A stretch of 64,000 nucleotides of DNA from Aaosphaeria pasadenensis. Its lineage: Eukaryota; Ascomycota; Dothideomycetes; Pleosporales. Both the position numbers and the translations under genes were made by a program. Under the pieces are notes generated by a model. It was given only the letters and a program-made list of their open reading frames with translations, searched no databases and was not told the DNA's origin. Numbering within the stretch: position 1 is the stretch's first letter; each line of letters starts with the position of its first letter. This document shows, in pieces, positions 24,071-35,653 of the stretch. The stretch is from assembly GCA_022813625.1 (NCBI GenBank), contig JAKLMB010000022.1, positions 310,001 through 374,000 of the forward strand, given 5' to 3'.

Positions 24071-26594
24071 TCATATCTCCACAACAGCACGAGGAGCATC
24101 AGCATCAGCATCAGTAGCGGGGGCACTCTCATCCTTCTTCGGGCCCTTTCCCTTCCTCCACACGCGAACGTCCCTAGGATCAAAGCCGCCATTACCCCAA
24201 AGCGCCCACTCAGGCGTCTCATCGCCGATATAATCCTCCGGCCTCCACCCGACCACCTTCTCTTCACCCGTCACCTCGTCCCTCTCCACCCTCGTACCCT
24301 GTGTCTTCCCCTCGCACAGATCGAAGAACTTGTCGTACCCGATGCGCGTATGCCACCTCCCGTCACGCATGAACCGCGTACGGTCAGCCAGCAACACGCA
24401 GCAGGAGTGCGCATGCTCAGCCGCGATACCGTACGCAAGCCCCCTACGCGCCAACTCGGTGTCGAGCTCGCGCACGAAGTCGGCAACCTCGTCGTAGAAA
24501 GGGACGTTCTGCATCGTGAGGCCGGCAGACCCCGCAGCGCTGGTGCCGCAGTACGTCACGCCCTTGACCTCTACGAAGGACGGCAGCGCGCGCTCGACGA
24601 GGTCGGCGTACCCCCGGACCTCCTCGGCCATGTTGAACCCTTTCACGAGGGTGAGGCGGAACACCGTGCGCTGCTCGAAGCGGCGGTTGCGCAGGATGTC
24701 GAGGCACGCGCAGAAGCGCTCCCAGAAGTCGCGGTGCAGCGGGCGGTCGATCTTGCGGAGCGAGTCCTTGTTCGACGCGTCGATGGAGACGTAGAGTTGG
24801 GTCACGGGCACGAGGGAGGCGAGTTGTGCTGGGTGCTGCGCGTTGCATACGAGGAAGGTGGAGATGCGGTGGGAGTGCATGATGGTGAGGAGGTCGTTGA
24901 TGTAAGGGTAGAAGATGGGTTCGCCGACGAGGGAGAGTGCGCAGTGGCGGATCCGCATGGCTTCGGCGAAGCGCTCCGCGCGCACGCCGGGGACGCCTTT
25001 CATCATGCGGATTTTCTTGTAGTGTGCGGTTGTGATGCCGTCGAAGATCATGTCGGGTGCGTCGGTGATCCAGCGCCAGGTCGTGCCGACTGGGTTGGTG
25101 CCGTGGCGCCAGCAGAAGACGCATTTGTTGCTGCAGGAGAGGGACGGGGTCGCCTCCATGCACAGGTGGGACTGGATGCCGTAGAAGGAGTACTTGTAGC
25201 AGGAGCCGCGGCCGCGAAGTGCGGATTTGGTCCATCGGCAGATCTTGACGCCAGAGTGTGAGCCGATGATTGAGTAGCCTTGCTTCGTGAGGGCTGCGTA
25301 GGTGGGTGACGTTGTGGGCACCATCTCCTTTGGCGTCGGTGCAGGGGCGGGTTTCGATTTCGACTTGTAGGTTGTGAAGTCGATGGCGAGGGGCGTTTCG
25401 GAGGAGGATGGGGAGGAGGTGTTGTTGTTGCTGTTGACCATGGATCCGAGGTCTTCGACGTCGTCGATTCTTGAGGATTTCTTGCTCTTTGGCTTCGGCT
25501 TTTGTGTCTCTACCTCGACGTCGCTGTCCTCTGCGACGTCGATATCTTCCTCTTCGTCGCTCTCTGCGGCATCTCCACTGCCAGGAACTCCCTCGCCCAG
25601 GCCCTTGCCTTGCGCAATGTCACCCAGTGCTTCCTGAACACCAAGCCGCCACTCTTCCAATCGCATATCTACGTCGTCCTTCACATCACCCATGCCTAGC
25701 GGATATGCTCGTTTCCTGCCCGTCAAGCGTGCCATCCACTTGTCCACCTCTTTCGCCTGGCTGCAGAATCCCTCCTCTTCAGTGGGCCAACCTTCCTTGT
25801 CTCCGAATCCGAACACTGAGTAACCCAGGAGTCCACTCAGAGGCGCAGTGTCGATCCTGAAGTCGTTATGGGTCTCGCGAAGGCTTTCCAGGAAGATATC
25901 GAGGACGGTGTCGATATTGTACGTCGGCATTAGTATGATGTAGAAGTATTTTGTGTTGTCAGCGGACTTTGGAGGAGTGATGAAGTAGTCGTCATATTCG
26001 ATGTAAGAGATGTCGTGCACCTGGGGTGGCAGAATCGTCGCCGCGGAATCCTGGCCACTGATCCAGGTGGAAAATATCTTCTCGAAGCTTGATGCATGGC
26101 GCTCGGTGGTTCCAGACAGCGATTGGAAAAATATCAAAGGTTGTATCTTATCTGTCGCATGGTTGAAAACAGCCTCCGGAACAGGTTTTTTGCTCGGAGT
26201 CTTGCGTCCTTTCACAGTCTTTGGGCCCTTTCTGGCCTTTACCAGTGGTGCAACTGCGGCGACCGAATCCTCCGCATGGTCATCTACAGTCAAAGCGGAC
26301 ACGTCCAGTGTTGTGTTCTCGGGAAGCCATTCGGGCTTGATCTCCACGACCTTCTTCTCCGTAGGTGATCCGGGAACAGGCGAAGCGGACACCTTCTCGC
26401 GCTTGGTGCGCAAGTGTACCGTGAGACGGACGAGCACAAGAATCGTCAGTGCAGAGAGGAGGATGGCGATGCGGTGTTGGTGCCAGAGGAAAATCAATTC
26501 TGCGATTCCATTAGATTTCAAGATCAAGTTGGCAGATTCGATGTCAAGATGTCTTACCCTCTGGCAACTGCTCGAGCAATTCTGGCGCGGACAT
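24071..26594 (-). CDS. TYW1: TYW1, tRNA-Phe 4-demethylwyosine synthase (radical SAM)
   Basis: Exon 1 (26594-26558, MSAPELLEQLPE) and exon 2 (26499-24071) join across a 58-nt intron to 821 residues; yeast Tyw1 has 810. A single hydrophobic segment follows at once (IAILLSALTILVLVRLTVHL, about residues 24-43), consistent with an ER membrane anchor. A flavodoxin-like domain (FQSLSGTTERHA) comes next, then an acidic linker (EDIDVAEDSDVEVE). The radical-SAM core has the CX3CX2C cluster as SCSNKCVFCWRHGTNP near residue 468. It continues with SLVGEPIFYPYIN and VSIDASNKDSL. The enzyme condenses N1-methylguanosine-37 with pyruvate to form the tricyclic wybutosine core in tRNA-Phe. The C-terminal half is unusually GC-rich relative to the flanks. 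Confidence 0.95.
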
Positions 26595-29500
26595 GGTCAG
26601 GTTCGCGATGCTGCAATTGACGATGTCGCGGAAACTTTTTGAAAGTTTAACGAGCACGCAAGTTATCGACTTGAGTCGCTTGTGTGGGGTTGGTTCATCG
26701 GCGGGCGGACAGTGGCGGGGAGCAGGATGCCAAGCACGAATCAGATGCAAGCTGATTGTGATGGTAGTGCCTACAGCCCCTGCACGACGGATGTCCTTCG
26801 TGCAAAGAATCGGAGCAATTTATTTCCATTGTTATAGGATTTCTTTGATCCTTTGATACATTTCTTTAATGGTGCATTTATGAAACCGTCTGTCTCAAAT
26901 GACCAATCTCTTCCAGGACAAATATCGTTATAGAACTTGACTAGGGTTTATTCCTGATACATTGTCACAATGTTTACCATAGTCGCTCAATAAACTCTGA
27001 ATCGTTCTCATCTGGATCGGATGCAAGATGCTTGCTATGGCGAATTAATGATTCTTCAAGGCTAATAATAATCTATGGACTTTGTCGAATGCTCATATTT
27101 GACTAGTCAAAGACACTATCAAAATACCCGAGAACTGACTGACCCATGTAAGAACGGATTCCTTGTGAATACGACTTGCTGTATCTGAAACATGTTTCTA
27201 TCCGTTTTTTAGCAAGTGGAGATTTATAGAAAGTCCGTCAGATCTTTTACAATTCAAAGGCTTCAAGCAGGAGACTAGCTGGTTGGATAACGAAACGCAA
27301 TGCCCACGATCGATTCCCACACCATCTGAACATCACACTTGCCGATGTTGAAACACGTTGAAGAGTTGGTTCTCTAATGAGTATGTGTCGAATTGAAGCT
27401 GTTTTTGCCTGGCCTGATATTTGCATGCTATCGAAATCAACACTTCGGCTCATATTTCACACCCAAACATTGGACATAGAAAACACCCTTTCCTGCCCAA
27501 CTGACCACCTGCCCTTGTATCTTAAACAGTCTATAGCAGAAAGAGAAGGATTTAAGTGGCAATCTTCAAGTTCGTCAAAAGACAAGGAAGCAGCTGTCCA
27601 CTCGAATCTAAAGAATAACCTGGATCACTATCTAGCAGCACCGCACTCATAGAGTTTGACATCTGCAAGCGCGAACTTGATGTTAGTGGTTACTCAGATG
27701 ATGGGGAAGGTATAAGGGAGTTTTTGGTATGGGCGGTATTAAAGTAAGGTGTTGCGTATAAGTACATCTGCCTGATTTGGACACTCCAGGCGCAACCCGC
27801 GATCGGTAGATACCTTATGGTAGGGGGGGGTAGCTGATCGCCATCGTCAATTCTGTGTCAACAAATTGTGATAGATAATCTTGACTACTTATCACCATCT
27901 GCAACACATCAATGACTGTCTGACATTTTGGGTAATTTTACATCCACTCGAATGTGTCGAGCAGCAATTGCCCAAAAGTCTGAACGATTGAATTCACTGA
28001 CAAAGTCATTTGAGGTCCTCCCTGATATTGGGGTCAGTCATTACTCGGAGAATCCAGTATTGAACTTGCCTTTCTATTCTGTAGCTCTTGGCCTCCTGCC
28101 TTCGCTACGACGTTCTTCCCTCAAGTCAAGCGGCCAGCCGTACCAGCTCTACGCTGTTCTTGCTACGATGGTAGATTGTTTCTCCTTCCCATCCAGGGTC
28201 TCTGCTTTCCTGTGCCAGACTCGCCCTTGCGAGCATCTCCTGAACTTAAGTCTATAAGAGGGTCCTCTCGACTCCTTTTCGACCCACTTCCTTTCACTCC
28301 ACAATCACAACACCTCATCCGTCTTCTCGCATCTTCTTTTTCCCATCTCCATCTCATCCTCATCTTGTCTATGGACACTTACCCCTGCACACCATTCTGG
28401 ATTCTTTGTTAGCTTTCTTTGGAACCTTTGTCACTCACCACTGCTCCGCTCCCCGACCGTTTCGTGTCCTTGTAGTGTTCGATGCAACCACCCGCAGACC
28501 CGTCTTCCGCGAATCGGCCTCAGAAACATTATCATCACTGGCCGATTTCGATTCCCATTTGGATCATTTCCCCTTTCTTTTTCAAAAGCAGGTGGAGTGA
28601 TATACCGTTACGACTTCTGAGGCATTTGCCCTAGGCATTTTCCGATGATGAAGACAACGTATTGACCATAAAAGACGCCCTGCTCTAACAGCACACCCTT
28701 TTATAGGTTTCGTTGCATCCATTCCCTCGGGTCTCGGATAGACGGTCGGAGAGATGGGAGGACAAGTTAACTGGGTACCAGGAAGTGATTAAGGCGGAGA
28801 CAGACTGTGAAAAATGGAACAAAGGAGACCATAGGGCCATGGAGTTTTTTCTTCCCGTCTATTGATTTTCTCTCCACATGACTTGCGCAAGTGATTTGAT
28901 TTGTTACTTTGAAAACAATTGGCATTGACCCTAGTTTCAATATCTTGGTGACTCAAGGGTTTTGATAGTGGTTGAGTTGTTGGTTCCCAACAACTAGCGA
29001 CAAAGAAACGTAGGCTCGGGTAGGCCCAGATTTAATCGTTTGTTGAACCCCTAAGTAATGAGATACCGTTTTGTCTGGAAGATTGGTTTTGGATTTTGCG
29101 CGTAGTAGACAACCATTGTTGACTTGCCAATAATCGAATGTGATGACGATGGACACTTAGGCTGGCAGAGAAGGCACCCAAATACTCTAGCATCAACTAA
29201 GATGGCATAGGAGTATTATTCCAGGCCAACTCTGATATAGCGCCATTGTTGTGAGAGAGACTATATATTGAAAGAACGATGAGACACCTGTCAAGCATTC
29301 ATGAATCTATCTCTAGAAGTGACGTGGTTCCATGGCTGTCTCAGAATATGGTCGCTCCATGATTTGGTGGTTCTATTGATCACACGGTGGTTTTATTTTT
29401 TTTCTTTCGAGATTGATCCGATGTTCAATATATTGCTTCACCCAGTTTGGACAATAGTTGAGGGGTCCAGGATGGTATAGTCATTGCACAATGCGGGCTT

Positions 29501-29666
29501 GGTCTTTTTGTACTCTATATCTCCGCCACCCTCTCATGACTACTGCACTCTCATCCAACAACTACGACTCTCTCATCTAGCAACACGAATATCACCAAGT
29601 ACTACAGTATTCGATCACTGTTCCCTTAACTGGTTAAACACATCTCAAAGCCTTTTCTCGTAAATC
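26595..29666. other. 3 kb sparse region, no convincing gene
   Basis: Only short, unmatched ORFs occur. A G-run lies at about 27822-27830. From 28253 there is a TATA-like motif followed by a CT-rich leader (see separate entry). The last 150 nt before 29667 look like the promoter and leader of the DEDDh gene (cactctcatccaac, ctctcatctagc). Confidence 0.55.
28253..28412 (+). promoter_or_regulatory. Promoter-like TATA motif and CT-rich leader without a clear gene
   Basis: TATAAGA at 28253-28259 is followed by about 110 nt of C/T/A-rich sequence that resembles fungal 5' leaders. The first ATG (28371) opens only a 13-residue frame ending at 28412. Downstream frames to about 28600 are short and unrecognised. 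This could be a non-coding transcript, a relic, or a gene with an exon structure I could not resolve. Confidence 0.3.
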
Positions 29667-30728
29667 ATGCGAGTCTCAGAACGCAGCCCGCTCATGCAAC
29701 TTATCCACAAAAAGTACGCATTATTCTGGAGTTCCCGAATCGAGGACCTCGCAACCCTTCAACAGAATCATTCAAAGTCTGTCCTGGTAGCCCTGGATAT
29801 TGAGAGATCGAGTTGCGGAGACATCAGCGAAATTGGAATAGCAATCCAACGTTTGAACGGTCCAATCACTCAACCGTACGCGGGTATCAAGCAGCTATAT
29901 GATGATGGCGGCGCAGAAGCATTCACTGTCCGGATCCGAGAAAGAACCAAGTTACCAAAAGAGAAGGCGATTGGAGAGGTTATTGAGAGTAACCCTAACA
30001 ACGTTGCAACTGCAATCAAGGGCATTCTTTCGAAATATAATGGGGACCTAATACTTGTTGGATTCGACCTTCGTCACGAGTTCGAATGGCTAGTAGAAGA
30101 CTGTCCGTCTATTATCAAGTACTTCAAAGCGTGGTTGGACGTACAAGAGATGGCGTATCAGCGGTGCAAAGAATTCGAGCAAGCTGGACTGCCCCCGTCT
30201 GTACCTGGACTCACGAATGTCTTGAAGGCTATGGACATAAAAGATGTACGCCGCCACATGCGCACTCATTATGGCGTAAATGATGCATTGCGGTCTCTGA
30301 TAGTCCTGTGTGGTCTAGCATCTGATCCTTCACTGCTTTCCGACATGTATTCAAAACCAGACACTGGTTATGTCTCATGGTATTCACAACTCATAACCCG
30401 CACTAAACTTAAAGGCACCTGCCACCCATTCATGGCAAGCATTAGTTCTATCGATGGCGGAAAGCTTCCTCCACGGTCACCTAAAGCCGTTGCCCAACAT
30501 TTTGCGACGTACTCTGGACTAAAGGCCGTCGGGTTAAATTGGAGGAGGGAAGTGGACAAGGTATTAGGCGTAAGATTCTGGCAGCTGTCATTTCATACGA
30601 TCGAATCCCTGAATGAGTTCATTGCTGAGACTAACGGGTCAACCATTGATGGGACTGAGCTTTTGGTCACACCCAATTTCAAAGTGCGCGGAGGCTGGAC
30701 ATGCGGACGCATGAAGGTTGACATATGA
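29667..30728 (+). CDS. DEDDh 3'-5' exonuclease-fold protein (Gfd2/YDR514C-like)
   Basis: A single exon encodes 353 residues. The RNase H-like catalytic set appears intact: motif I VLVALDIERSS (Asp44, Glu46), motif II LILVGFDLRHEF (Asp134) and motif III as H-X4-D in THYGVNDALRSL (His201, Asp206). The Gfd2-like context WLDVQEMA (Asp158) and PSVPGLTNVLKAMDI sits between II and III. A C-terminal extension (about residues 265-350) contains AVGLNWRR, FWQLSFHTIESLNEFI and IDGTELLV. This is weakly reminiscent of an RRM-type fold, but that is a guess. The family includes fungal proteins of uncertain role, so the nuclease activity and substrate are inferred from residues only. It sits alone between gene-poor stretches of 3.1 and 2.6 kb. 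Confidence 0.72.
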   Translation: MRVSERSPLMQLIHKKYALFWSSRIEDLATLQQNHSKSVLVALDIERSSCGDISEIGIAIQRLNGPITQPYAGIKQLYDDGGAEAFTVRIRERTKLPKEKAIGEVIESNPNNVATAIKGILSKYNGDLILVGFDLRHEFEWLVEDCPSIIKYFKAWLDVQEMAYQRCKEFEQAGLPPSVPGLTNVLKAMDIKDVRRHMRTHYGVNDALRSLIVLCGLASDPSLLSDMYSKPDTGYVSWYSQLITRTKLKGTCHPFMASISSIDGGKLPPRSPKAVAQHFATYSGLKAVGLNWRREVDKVLGVRFWQLSFHTIESLNEFIAETNGSTIDGTELLVTPNFKVRGGWTCGRMKVDI

Positions 30729-33294
30729 AATGAAGTTATGTGTTCTTCAATCTTTACCTAAGCTATAAATACCTACTTCATCTAATGACCTTTTGTCCTT
30801 TTGAGTGAGTGACTTTTCATTGCCTCTACCGTGGATCTTTGAGTGAGAAGTATGTGAAAGAATGGGATGTTGTGGCATTGATATACCCCCTAATGTCTTG
30901 CATTCACAGTTTGCTGGAGGCACTAGGTATCAACAGCAAGGTGGATTATGTTGGTAGTTGCTATCTATAGTTAGACCATGCACATTCTTGTCTGTAGGTA
31001 TAGAGTCGGTGTTGGTAAGTCTGATCACATCCTAAAGGTACCATAGCTCTATCAACCAAAGGTCTATGAAAGAACAAAAAAAAGTCTCGATGGAGAAACG
31101 AGAAAATAATGATCGCGATAAGAAATAGATTAATCGATCCTCCGCCTCCGACTCTTCAATATCGCGCGTCTACCACTCCGCCCCACCACCTCGTGAGACT
31201 TATATGATGGCGATATCTATTCTTGAATCGTATAGCGGTGTCTTGTGCACCTTCCGTAACTTCTCCAAACGACCACATACATTGTAGTCTCTGTAGCAGG
31301 GTCCACGATCGGTATGTATCGTGACTTTTCTTTTGGAGGGGGGCATTGTGGTGGTGGGTGACCAGGAGTCTGTGGCCGGCGGAGGGAGATCCGACCATAC
31401 CAAATTAAAACGGTACGCCTTCCAACGCTGCTACGGCCTTGGTAGCTTCATTGCGTATCGGATCCACATCCAGGACACTGGCGATCCCTTTATCGATATT
31501 GCTGCACGATAATCGTTGACTCAGTCCGGGTATTGGGGTAAACCTAATTTTTCCTCCGGTTGACGCAAGACAATTAGGTAGCGAGAATCGTCGTCCTGTG
31601 CGTGGCCTTCTGACAGGAAGACGTTACTGGAATAGAACGCTTCAATATAAAGAGCATGCAACATGTAAGCAGCTAGAAAAAGATATCTAATCTGCTAATA
31701 TAATTTTTGTTTTCCACAAAAAGGATAGGTGGTACATGGGTCGGTCAGCCGGGCACTTGAGGCACGTCAGTGAGATCCTTACACAACACGTGGAATCATT
31801 TTGTGACAATCCAGAACTTCCTTTGTGTCTTAAATTAATATCCGCCTCCTCGAAAGGCTGGAGCATCCCTGTGTTCTATCGTTACTACAATGTAAGTGAG
31901 CGTTTGTTGAGGAAGATCATCGGACAATTTCAAGCGGAAGGACGCAGGAGTAACCGGATGCTGGGGAGCACAACATAACATAACCCCAGCTGATCTCCTT
32001 GCCTTTTGATGAGGGGACCCAGAAGGAGACACCAGCGCCGCAGTGGCAGGCTCTGGCCAAATGAGCCATGATCGGATGCACGCTATCGACGCCCCGGGGA
32101 CCATCTAGATACATGCCAAGCGGGCGCTGTAATTTGCGAGAGCTAGCACTTCCGTCACGATGCAGCTCGAGCGTAGGAGACACCTAATCTTATCGAGAAG
32201 AGGCGTGCAAAAATACGGAAAGACGGATGGGTGAGGGGTCCGAAGCCACGAAGAGGAAATTACGAAAATCAGCAAGCCTGCGAGGTGGCGCCCGCGATGC
32301 GTACGTACAAACGCTCACATTCGAGTCAGCGAGGTGGATCCCTACGAAGTCTACGTGCGCTTGCTGAGGGGGATGCAGGGGGTGAAGAGCATCACCATCG
32401 CAAGAATGTCAAAGGAGGGGCAGACGATCACTGGAGAGTAGTCATTCCTGGATTCTGCGAGACGCCCTGCGAATGTTTTAGGTGATGAGAAGGTGGATGT
32501 CGCTGATGGACGATGATGGACCAGACCAGGATGATGAGAGTCAGGAGAGTCAGGAGAGTAGGAGGAGAGGAGGAGAGGAAGTAGGGAAGACGATAAGGGA
32601 TAAATTAAGAGATGGCCCAGGACCCGTACCTGCATCTCACATGTTTGGGAACACGCCACAAGCGTCTAAACTTGGCCTAACCTGTTCCTACCTAGGCCTG
32701 GATCGGGACTAGCCCCTTCGTTAGACATCGCCAGCCATCGCCGCAATCGATTTCGTTTATGTTTCGTGTTTCGAACTGGCGACTGGGCAACCTCAATGAT
32801 TGGACATAACCCGGTTAAGGCTGACTTCGGCCAACAAACATACTTCTGGACTCAATGATTTTGGCTGCCTGAGCGTTAATTATCCCGAGGATCAGTTGCA
32901 AGGAACATTGTGCACTGGCAGGGGGGTCCGGCCCTTTACCAGAAATCCACAATACACATTCATCTTTCACTATGCAGGGGTTACTCCCGGCCATTGTGCC
33001 TGTCAGCGGGTTCTGAATGACCAGTCAAAACCTCATCATCCCCCCATCGAACTCTGCTCTTGTTCTCTACCCTTCAGCTGGTGCTTTCTCGACCTGAATA
33101 CCAACCTTTGTCTTTCCTTTCGGCCTTTGCCAAAGTCACTCCTTCACACGTCGCTAGTCGACTTATCCATTCATTTGCAAAAGTTATATTCACGGTCCCA
33201 GTGACTCTGTCCGTTCCTGTTCCATACTCAATCACCTTTCACCACACTACACAGCACATCTTTCGAATCGCTACAAGAAAACCAATCCGACAAA
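30729..33294. other. 2.6 kb sparse region upstream of the AA9 gene
   Basis: No ORF here shows recognisable protein motifs. The last 250 nt (about 33045-33294) are C/T-rich with little G and probably form the AA9 promoter and leader. An A-rich run lies at 31073-31083. No transposon coding sequence or terminal repeat was found by eye. Confidence 0.55.
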
Positions 33295-34883
33295 ATGAAG
33301 ACCCAGTCTATGCTCGTTGCTCTGGCCGCTGCGCCTTCAGCCCTCGCCCACACCGTCTTTACCAACTTTTTCATCGACGGAGTCTCCCAGGTACGCTAGT
33401 ACGGATAAACAAACATGAAGGTTGCGCTAACATAGTCGTAGGGTGATGGAGTCGCCATTCGCATGAACACCAATTTGGTGGAAGCCTCTAACCCCATCGC
33501 CAGCTTGGAGAGCAATGACTTGGCTTGCAGTAAGTCTTACCACTTTTTCAACTGTACAGCACACTCGGAGATCTAACAATAAAATTACAGACGTTGGCGG
33601 TAGCAAGGGTGTCTCTCGCGTTGCACCTATCCAGGACGGATCCACTTTGACATTTGAGATTCGTGCCTGGCCCGATGATGCTTCCAAGGAGCGCCTCGAC
33701 CGTGGCCACAAGGGCCCATGTGCTGTCTACCTGAAGAAGGTAGACTCCGCAATCAACGACCAAGGTACGTGTAGTATGATTCAAGATCTTCCAAGATGGC
33801 CTTCTAACTATAGGAACAGGCCACGGTGATGGTTGGTTCAAGATTTTCGATCACGGATATGACAAGGATGCGGATGCCTGGTGTACCGACAAGATCATCG
33901 ACAACGACGGAAAGCTTTCAGTCGTTCTTCCCAAGGGTCTCGAGAGTGGATACTACTTGGCCCGACCTGAGATTCTCGCTCTTCACAAGGCTCTCGAAAA
34001 CGATCCTCAGTTCTACACGGGCTGTGCTCAGCTCTTCCTCGAGGGCGGCGGTAACCTTGGTCCCGCAGAGACCGTCAGCATTCCCGGATACGTCAAGTAT
34101 GGGCAGGAAAGCACCAACTGGAACATCTACTATGGCACCAAGCCCGAGGACTACCCACTCCCAGGACCTCAGATCGCCAAGCTTGTGTCAAAGTCTGCAT
34201 CCGCAAATGCTGGCGAGACTAGCCAGACCGAGGGTCTCAAGCCCGCTGGATGCATCGTCGAGAACGCTAACTGGTGTGGAAAGGAAGTCCCCGACTACTC
34301 TGACGAGAAGGGCTGCTGGGCATCTACCGAGAACTGCTGGGACCAGGCCGATGTCTGCTTCAAGTCTGCTGGTCCTACTGGCCACAAGGGCTGCACGACC
34401 ATGCAGGAGAAGTGCCAGGCCCAGAGCGACCTTTGCAAATCCGGAGACTTCAACGGCCCTAAGAACAAGGGCAAGGTCCTCACCCCCAAGCCCGCCGCTG
34501 TGGATGTTGGTGAGCTTCTGGCGACTGAGGGTGGCGGTGCTCCCGTCGTCGACACCCCTAAGACAGAGGCCACCCAGCCCAAGCCTACTTCTGCTGCTGC
34601 ACCCGCTAAGACTTCAGCTTTCGAAACTGTCGCGGCACCTTCGAAGACCCCGGTTGCTGATGTTGAGAAGCCTGTGCCTGAGGCTGAGTACCCGACCGTC
34701 ACCTCGAAGCCCACTGTCAAGGTCCCTGCCTCTGAGGCCGGCCCCGCCCCCACTGCTCCAGTTTGCCCTGAGGGATACAAGTGTGTCACCGTTTACGAGA
34801 CTGTCGTCAAGACGGAGGTCGTGTACTCTACCGTCTACAACGACTACCGGAGGAGGAGCGTCCAGAACAGGCGTCGCGTTTGA
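33295..34883 (+). CDS. Secreted AA9 lytic polysaccharide monooxygenase with Cys-rich C-terminal extension
   Basis: Four exons (33295-33390, 33442-33529, 33591-33764, 33820-34883) join in phase to 473 residues. An 18-residue signal peptide ends in ALA, so the mature protein begins with His19, the N-terminal copper-brace histidine. The second brace histidine is His101 in RGHKGPC. The axial tyrosine is Tyr185 in the QFYTGCAQ motif (Gln183), with ALH (His175) upstream. These mark a copper-dependent oxidase cleaving cellulose or other beta-glucans outside the cell. The catalytic domain ends near residue 240. It is followed by an eight-cysteine region (264-325), a Pro/Thr/Ala/Lys linker and a terminal CPEGYKC segment with VVKTEVVYSTVY and a basic tail. 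No CBM1 or clear GPI signal is present. Most AA9 enzymes stop at about 230-350 residues, so the extension is notable. Confidence 0.92.
34251..34436 (+). other. Cys-rich module with duplicated Cx6Cx6C pattern in the AA9 tail
   Basis: Eight cysteines lie at residues 264, 272, 285, 292, 299, 311, 318 and 325. The last six form two copies of C-X6-C-X6-C separated by 11 residues: CWASTENCWDQADVC and CTTMQEKCQAQSDLC. The copies align without gaps and share a preceding KG dipeptide, so an internal duplication is likely. I do not recognise it as a named carbohydrate-binding module. Confidence 0.7.
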
Positions 34884-35649
34884 GCTTAATTAGAGCTGGA
34901 ACAAAGAAAAAAGGACAGGGAAATTTCAATTCTGCAATGGCGTAACTGGATGTTAGCATTGCGAGTCCATGGACTCATTTACTCACAGATTCTTCCATCC
35001 CGAATGGGCACTTTGGCATTGGAATATGCATTATGAAAACAACAATTTCACATTTTGATGTCGCGCACATTTTGCTTTGGTCATTGTGACACTATGCGAC
35101 AAATGAAAATATACTTATGATGGTTCAATCAAAGATCTCTTTACCAATCAAATGAAGTTCGATGTAATTGTGCGAGTTCCACGTTGACTCTTCTGTTGAT
35201 CTGTTTGACAGTCCCCACCATGCTCCCGCAACTGACTCGTATCGATTAGAATACGGTCGATGCATTCCTTCACCTAGCCCGCAAATCATCACCCGTTAAT
35301 TAGCTGTTGCAACTTTCCGTCGTATGTAAATCTCGTGTTTGATGACAAACAAGGATTGTTTGTTAGTTAGTTCTCCCGCAATTAGCCTCTACCAAACCTT
35401 GAAAGCGATCACCTGCACAGCATCTTGCGGATCACACGTGACGTCGCGAATCGAGAACTCGCACGTCCAACGTCTCTCGCCAACTCACTCAGCTGAAGCT
35501 GGTCTCTTTCCCCACTACACCACCACAGCAACTCAACACAGGCAATAGAGGATACGGGACCGTATGAAGTGCACTCTGTCACTGATGAGGGCAGTATCCA
35601 AACACTTCGAAGACGAAGGGTTACAGCCCAACGAGCACCCGTGGCACCC
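34884..35649. other. Intergenic region between AA9 and F-box genes
   Basis: It is AT-rich to about 35300, then becomes the promoter and leader of the F-box-like gene. It contains the upstream ORF described separately. Confidence 0.5.
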
Positions 35650-35653
35650 ATGA
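35564..35653 (+). other. Upstream ORF of 29 codons overlapping the F-box gene start (ATGA)
   Basis: An ATG at 35564 opens 29 codons and stops at TGA 35651-35653. That stop overlaps the start codon of the next frame (ATG 35650-35652), giving an ATGA junction. If translated, it would end exactly where the main ORF begins. The alternative is that the main gene uses another start or an unrecognised intron. Confidence 0.45.

Noticed and set aside
24444..25235. 263-codon ORF on the minus strand inside TYW1
   Set aside because: Alternate frame of a high-GC coding region; Arg/His/Pro-biased composition.
23975..25261. 428-codon ORF on the plus strand
   Set aside because: It is antisense to TYW1 in a GC-rich part of the gene; its product is Arg/Ala/Val/Glu-rich without motifs, while the minus strand has the radical-SAM signature.
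32800..33204. 134-codon ORF upstream of the AA9 gene
   Set aside because: No similarity, ends inside the likely leader of the AA9 gene, and shows no splice or start support.
33826..34893. 355-codon ORF on the plus strand overlapping the AA9 gene
   Set aside because: Another frame of AA9 exon 4, Ser/Arg/Pro-rich and without motifs; the AA9 frame carries the copper ligands.
34900..35300. Possible tRNA or other structured RNA in AT-rich spacers
   Set aside because: No GGTTCGANTCC-type B box with a paired acceptor stem was found here or elsewhere in the window on either strand by eye.
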